Below, piece by piece: positions 1 through 4,643 of a stretch of DNA of 25,468 nt (within the stretch, counting starts at the first letter, position 1; the number at the start of each line of letters is the position of its first letter). The translations under genes were made by a program, and so were the position numbers. The stretch is from the IMG/VR virus record IMGVR_UViG_3300036857_000457, positions 1 to 25,468 of that record; one strand, given 5' to 3'. This DNA comes from a virus. The notes beneath the pieces are model-generated. The model was not told the origin of the DNA and ran no database searches. It saw nothing but the letters and a program-made list of their open reading frames with translations.

Positions 1-2
1 CG

Positions 3-974
3 CCGGTCCGCAACCCCACCCCGGGCCCGGCGGTTTACCCGCTACTGGGACCGGTGCGGGCGCGGCGGCCCCTCCCGCCACACGGCCGGGCAGCCGGGAA
101 CGCCGGTGCGCCGGTAAACAATCCCGCGCCACCAGACGTTGGGCCGCCGTTCTACCCGTTCCGCCAAGCCGTCCACATCCGGTTCACCCTCCCGCCCCGT
201 GGGCGCCAGGCCGGCAGCCGTGGCGCACCACTGACCAGCCCGGCGACCGGGCCACAGTTCTACCCACTGCACTGGCCCGCCCGGACCCACATCACCTTCC
301 CGCCACGTGGGCGCACTTCAGGGAACCCCGGCGCACCCGTCCTCACCCCGGCACCGGTCTACCCGGCGGAAGGCCCAGCGCGGGCACGCCTGCCGCAACC
401 GCATCCACGTGCGGGCCGCGCCACGGGCAGCCCCGGTGCGCCGGTAAACAACCCGGTCGCACCGGTCTACCCGCTCCAGGGCCCCGCCCGGGCGCGGATA
501 CCGCAGACGTTCAGCAAAGGCCGGGTATCCGGGAACGCTGGCGCCCCAGTCACCATCCCGGTGGCGGCCAAGCCGTACTGGCAGGGCAAAGCGCTCCACG
601 CCCAGCCTGCCGTGTTCCGCAAGGGCCGCGCCGCGGGCAGCCTGGGCGCACCGGTCACCAACCCCACCGTGGGCCCGGTTTTCACCCAGCTCAACCACCC
701 GGTCCAGGCCAGGCGGCTCCCGGCCCGCCCAGGGGCAGCGACATGGCGGCAGGGGATCTACTCCCCGCCACCGCCACCGCCGCCGCCGATCCTCACCCCA
801 GGTGTCATCACCGTCGCACCCGCACGCCAGGGTGGCGCAGTCATCACCGTCGCACCCGCAGGCCAGGGCGGCGCGGTGATGCGGGTGGCGACAACCACCG
901 GTGGCCAGCCTGGCACTTGGCCGCCGCAACCGGATCAGGCGTTCCCGGTGCCCAGCCCACTGATCCCCCAGTGA
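3..974 (+). CDS. Repeat-rich phage structural protein, C-terminal part (5' end outside window)
   Basis: The frame is open from the left edge to TGA at 972-974, so only the C-terminal 323 residues are visible. They consist of about six full copies and one partial copy of a degenerate 35-40 residue unit. Each unit has a core like RGRxxGNxGAPVxNP, then a FYP or VYP motif, then PARARxP. After the repeats come a polyproline run (near 765-790) and two copies of GVITVAPAxQGGA. There are no membrane segments or recognisable catalytic motifs. The position just before the prohead protease is where portal or minor head proteins lie, so this may be a portal or minor-head C-terminal extension or a separate structural protein. 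The repeat composition suggests an extended, surface-exposed or binding segment (inference). Function is not recognised. Confidence 0.75.
   Translation, partial: PVRNPTPGPAVYPLLGPVRARRPLPPHGRAAGNAGAPVNNPAPPDVGPPFYPFRQAVHIRFTLPPRGRQAGSRGAPLTSPATGPQFYPLHWPARTHITFPPRGRTSGNPGAPVLTPAPVYPAEGPARARLPQPHPRAGRATGSPGAPVNNPVAPVYPLQGPARARIPQTFSKGRVSGNAGAPVTIPVAAKPYWQGKALHAQPAVFRKGRAAGSLGAPVTNPTVGPVFTQLNHPVQARRLPARPGAATWRQGIYSPPPPPPPPILTPGVITVAPARQGGAVITVAPAGQGGAVMRVATTTGGQPGTWPPQPDQAFPVPSPLIPQ
804..875 (+). repeat. Two tandem 36-nt repeats inside the repeat-rich gene
   Basis: Copies at 804-839 and 840-875 differ at 3 of 36 positions and keep the reading frame. Each encodes VITVAPAxQGGA. They are much closer to each other than the 35-40 residue protein repeats upstream, so this is a recent in-frame duplication. 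Confidence 0.85.
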
Positions 975-1012
975 ACGCGTCAGGTGCCGCCACGTGTAAT
1001 GGAGGGGGCGCG

Positions 1013-1534
1013 ATGCGGGTCACGGTCGAGGAATCCGGCCGGAAAGTCGTGATCGAGGACGGCGTGGCCAAGGCGGCCGAACCGGCCGGGTGGGACGGGG
1101 CGACCGTCGCCGGCCCGGTCGTCAAATCCGCGCCGCACCGCCGGTTCACTTTGCAGGTCGCTTACCCGGTCAACAAAGCCGATGCCGTGGTGGCCGCGGA
1201 CGGGCACCGGGACTTCACCGGCCCCGAAGCACTTGAAGACGCGGCCTGGTCGTACCTCACCAAATCGCCCAAGGTTGGCCTGCACCACGCCCCGGGCACC
1301 GACGGCGCGGGCCGCGTGGTCGAGTCGTACGTCTACCGCGGCCCCGACTGGAACGTCACCGCACCCGACGGCACCACCCAGACCGTGAAAGCGGGGGACT
1401 GGATGGTGGGGATCGTCTGGAACCCGGACGCCTGGGACATGGTGCTGTCCAAACGCATCAACGGGGTCTCCATGCAGGGGTCGGCTCGCCGCCGTAAGCC
1501 GACCCGCGAGGCGCTCGCGCAGCTGAGGAGTTAA
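1013..1534 (+). CDS. XkdF-type prohead (capsid maturation) serine protease
   Basis: The protein has 173 residues. ATG at 1013 is chosen because GGAGGGGG lies 5 nt upstream and the similarity starts here, not at the earlier start in the same frame. Residues 47-160 match the XkdF-like phage protease family: a VAYPVNKAD opening, then GLHHAPGTDGAGRVVESY, then a GDWMVGIVW strand and INGVSMQG. By family analogy the His at 91/92 and Ser153 of the NGVSMQG motif are the catalytic candidates. Such proteases are packed into the procapsid and cleave scaffold and capsid N-termini during maturation. The gene is followed after 5 nt by the long scaffold-like head gene and then the capsid gene, as expected for this role. 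Confidence 0.8.
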   Translation: MRVTVEESGRKVVIEDGVAKAAEPAGWDGATVAGPVVKSAPHRRFTLQVAYPVNKADAVVAADGHRDFTGPEALEDAAWSYLTKSPKVGLHHAPGTDGAGRVVESYVYRGPDWNVTAPDGTTQTVKAGDWMVGIVWNPDAWDMVLSKRINGVSMQGSARRRKPTREALAQLRS

Positions 1535-1539
1535 AACCG

Positions 1540-4104
1540 ATGGCCAACCCTGCGCTCGCCACCGAAGAGCCCGAGGACCTCGAAGGCATCACCGAACTCG
1601 AAAAATTCGACCCCGAACGCGTCGACGGCGTTTTCACGCCCGCGTCGGGTCTTCCATTCCTGATCATCAAAAGCGCCCAGGGGGGTGGCATGGACGAGAC
1701 CGCGGCCGAGCCCATGAACGGAGGCGCTCCCCCTGAGGACGAGGTGGCCAAGGAAGACGGCCAGCGTGACGCCGACGGCGAGAACGCCCGCTCCGCCAGC
1801 GAAGACGACAGCCCCGACACCGGAGCCGGCGACACCGACGCAGACGGGGACGCCGAGAAAGCCGCAGACGGTGAAACGGCTCAGGCGGAAACGGCACCGG
1901 ACCCCGATCCTGACCCGATGGCCGCGGTGAAGAACGCCTCACCCGCCGACCAGGCCGCCTACCTCGCCGCGGTACGCGACTACCGGGCGTCGGAGCCGAT
2001 GGCGAAGGGCGCCACGAACGGCACCGAGTTCCTCCAGGCGAAGGTCGCGTGGCGGCAGTGGGCCGCCCACGGCGACGAAGAAGGCCTCGACGGCACCGAA
2101 GCGGGCGCGGCCCGCTGGCTCGCCAAGCACGGCACCGGCCCCGTCGCCAAGATCGTGGGCGGCCACGGCCCCGAACTGGTGAAGGCGGACGACGACGCCG
2201 TGGTCATCCCCTCCCCGGAGATGGTCGACGCGCTGTTCAAGGCTGAGGCCGAGGTGTACAAGCGCGACTTCTCCACCGACGAGCGCAAGCGGCTCGCAAG
2301 CGAGGGCAAAGCGCTCAGCGATGGCAGCTATCCGATCCCAGACGCGGACGCGCTCCGCCGGGCCGCGATCCTCGCCCGGTCCGGCCACGGCAACGTCTCC
2401 GGCGCCAAAGCGCTCATCCGCAGGCGTGCGAAGGAACTCGGCGTCTCCAACCCGCTGGACGACAACAACCAGACCAAAAAGGACGCCCAGGCCGCCGGTG
2501 ACATGCCGAAGGGCAAGAAGTGCTCCGCCTGCAAGGGCAAGGGCACGATGCGCGGCGGCAACATGAAGTGCTTCAAGTGCGAGGGCAAGGGTGCCATGCC
2601 ACCGAAGGCCACCAAGGCCGCCCGCGCGGCCACCGAGGCCGTCAAAGCGGTCGTCGCGTCCGGCGCCATCACCGAAGAGGCCGGGAACGGGCTGATCGCC
2701 CAGATCGAAGCCGAAGCCGCCAAGGCCGCGGGCCCGGGCGCCCGCCCGGTCCCGGCGACGACCGAACCGGTCGCGCCGCACCGCGAACCAGACGGCACCT
2801 CGACGGTGGAGCAGCTGGAACCGGACGCTGGCCTGGGCACTGACCCTGACCAGCACATGGACCACGTGCCCGCATCCGTGAGTGCGCTGACGATGAAGCA
2901 GGCCTCCTACGAGGTGCAGCGGATGCACGACGCCACCTGCGCCGCGTACGCCACCGAGGATGTGCTAGCCGCCTACCCGGCGCTCAAGTCCGTCGCTGAC
3001 GCGGTCGACGCAGCCCTGTTCACCAAGGAAGCACAAGACGCCCTCGGCGCCGGCGAGCCCGCCCAGGCGGCGGTGCTGGCGCAGGTCGCCGCGACCGCGA
3101 TGACATTCAAGGGCTTCAGCCCCGCTGCCATCGCTGACGGGCACGCGTTCCTGCACAAGAGCTTCGCTGACATGTACCCGGACGAGCACATCAAGCCGCA
3201 GCAGGGCATCAAACCCGGCTCCTACCAGCGCCCCTACCTCACTTCGGGGCATGCGGCGGAAAACGCGGGCGGCTGGACGGTGAACGTCCCACCCTCCACC
3301 CACGTCCCCGAACCGGGCGACTTCCAGCGGGGCAACCTCACCGCCGGCCACCAGGCACCATCCCCAGCCGACCACGGCCCCAACAACCCCAACCCCCCCG
3401 ACGCTGGCGGCCGGTCCTACTACTCCACCACCGAAAAAGACATGGCCGCAGCGGCGATGCGGTCAATGCACGACCACATCCAGGCCACCTACGACGGCTG
3501 CTGCCCGATGGCCCCCGCCCGCACCGTCCTCCCACCGCAGATGGGCGCCACGAACACCCCATCCACCACCATGCCCCACGCCACAGGCGGCGTCGCCGGC
3601 ATGAACAAAGGCACCGCCGAAGAGCAGGGCGCGGTCCCCGCCGACGGCGACCGGAAGATCAAGGGAAACAAAGGCATGTCCCGCAAAAAGGTCGCCAAAA
3701 TGCTCGAACAAGCCCTCCGCAACGCCGGCACCAGCCTCCTCGGCCCCGCCGAAGTCGAAGCGATCATCGCCGCGAAACTCGCCCCCGTCGCCGAGGCACA
3801 CAACGCCCAGGTCGCCAAGATGCAAGAACAACTTGACGAACTCGGAAAGCAGCCCGACCCGGCACTGGCCCCCGTGCGTGGCCAGATGCGGGCCGGGAAC
3901 GGGCCCGCCACTCCCGTGGAGAAGCGGTCCCTCATAGATGAGGCCAACGACGCCCGCATCGCTGCAGCACAACGGGAACACGCCAGCCTCATCCAGTACG
4001 TCGCCAAACAGGCCGAATCGCCTGACCCCAACGTCCGCGAGCGCGCCCGCGCCTACCTCGACCAGCTCGCCGAGCAAAACGGAGGCGCCCGTGTGCCCGC
4101 CTGA
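1540..4104 (+). CDS. Large scaffold-like head protein with zinc motif and coiled-coil C-terminus
   Basis: The protein has 854 residues and starts with ATG 5 nt after the protease stop, with GAGGAG upstream. Residues about 55-125 are a very acidic, low-complexity linker. Residues about 240-307 (DFSTDERKRLASEGKAL, then GSYPIPDADALRRA) match a small domain common in actinophage head proteins. Residues 328-350 hold two DnaJ-like CxxCxGKG motifs (CSACKGKG and CFKCEGKG), likely binding one metal. The middle is rich in Pro and His. The C-terminal 150 residues are charged and helical (KKVAKMLEQALRN, VAKMQEQLDELGK) and look like a coiled coil. Placement between protease and capsid gene suggests an internal scaffold or capsid-maturation protein (inference). 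Its length is unusual for a scaffold, and it may be a fusion of several modules. Confidence 0.65.
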   Translation: MANPALATEEPEDLEGITELEKFDPERVDGVFTPASGLPFLIIKSAQGGGMDETAAEPMNGGAPPEDEVAKEDGQRDADGENARSASEDDSPDTGAGDTDADGDAEKAADGETAQAETAPDPDPDPMAAVKNASPADQAAYLAAVRDYRASEPMAKGATNGTEFLQAKVAWRQWAAHGDEEGLDGTEAGAARWLAKHGTGPVAKIVGGHGPELVKADDDAVVIPSPEMVDALFKAEAEVYKRDFSTDERKRLASEGKALSDGSYPIPDADALRRAAILARSGHGNVSGAKALIRRRAKELGVSNPLDDNNQTKKDAQAAGDMPKGKKCSACKGKGTMRGGNMKCFKCEGKGAMPPKATKAARAATEAVKAVVASGAITEEAGNGLIAQIEAEAAKAAGPGARPVPATTEPVAPHREPDGTSTVEQLEPDAGLGTDPDQHMDHVPASVSALTMKQASYEVQRMHDATCAAYATEDVLAAYPALKSVADAVDAALFTKEAQDALGAGEPAQAAVLAQVAATAMTFKGFSPAAIADGHAFLHKSFADMYPDEHIKPQQGIKPGSYQRPYLTSGHAAENAGGWTVNVPPSTHVPEPGDFQRGNLTAGHQAPSPADHGPNNPNPPDAGGRSYYSTTEKDMAAAAMRSMHDHIQATYDGCCPMAPARTVLPPQMGATNTPSTTMPHATGGVAGMNKGTAEEQGAVPADGDRKIKGNKGMSRKKVAKMLEQALRNAGTSLLGPAEVEAIIAAKLAPVAEAHNAQVAKMQEQLDELGKQPDPALAPVRGQMRAGNGPATPVEKRSLIDEANDARIAAAQREHASLIQYVAKQAESPDPNVRERARAYLDQLAEQNGGARVPA

Positions 4105-4157
4105 TCCACGCACACACCAGGCCCGCGCAGGGCCTCTCGCCTCAACGGAGGCTACGC

Positions 4158-4643
4158 ATGCCAGAACAGAACGTCATGGACACCCCCGCGGTGCCCTACG
4201 GATCGGCAGCCGCGCCGGTCCTCGAATCCGCCGGTGAAGACACCCGCTGGTACGCCGCAGCGGACCCCCACCGGTACACCGCCCCCGACCTCATGCTGTC
4301 CGACAAGATGCCCACCCTCGTCAAAGGCGCAGGCTACGCCCGCATCGGCGGCAACATGCCGCTGTCCGACGACGGCGAGATCTTCAAGCGCAGCATGCGC
4401 GCCGAGTCGGCGTTCCGCACCGCCATCAAGAAGGGCATCGAACAGCCCGGCGAAGTCGTCAAGGGCCTCGCGCCCGAGTTCGCAGGCCAGTTCGGTGCTT
4501 TCATGTCGGCTTCGCCCCAGTCCCAGGCGATCTCGCAGCTGACCGCACAGCTGAACAACGTGCTGTCCGCGGAACTGGGCAAGTCGATCACGCTCACCTC
4601 GCCACTTTCGACGGGTTTCGTGCCCTTCGACTTGGTGGCCCCT
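4158..4643 (+). CDS. Major capsid protein exon 1
   Basis: This exon encodes residues 1-162, from MPEQNVMDTP to FDLVAP. It holds the N-terminal arm, including DLMLSDKMPTLVKGAGYARIG and the helical SQAISQLTAQLNNVLSAEL segment. Unspliced reading continues only two more sense codons (CAA AAC) to a TGA inside the intron. The exon ends in GGCCCCT, which pairs with GGGGGCT at 4655-4661 to form P1 with the usual U-G wobble at the cut. Confidence 0.85.

Noticed and set aside
1939-2928. Minus-strand ORF of 329 codons opposite the scaffold-like gene
   Set aside because: Low-complexity shadow ORF with no motif and no ribosome binding site.
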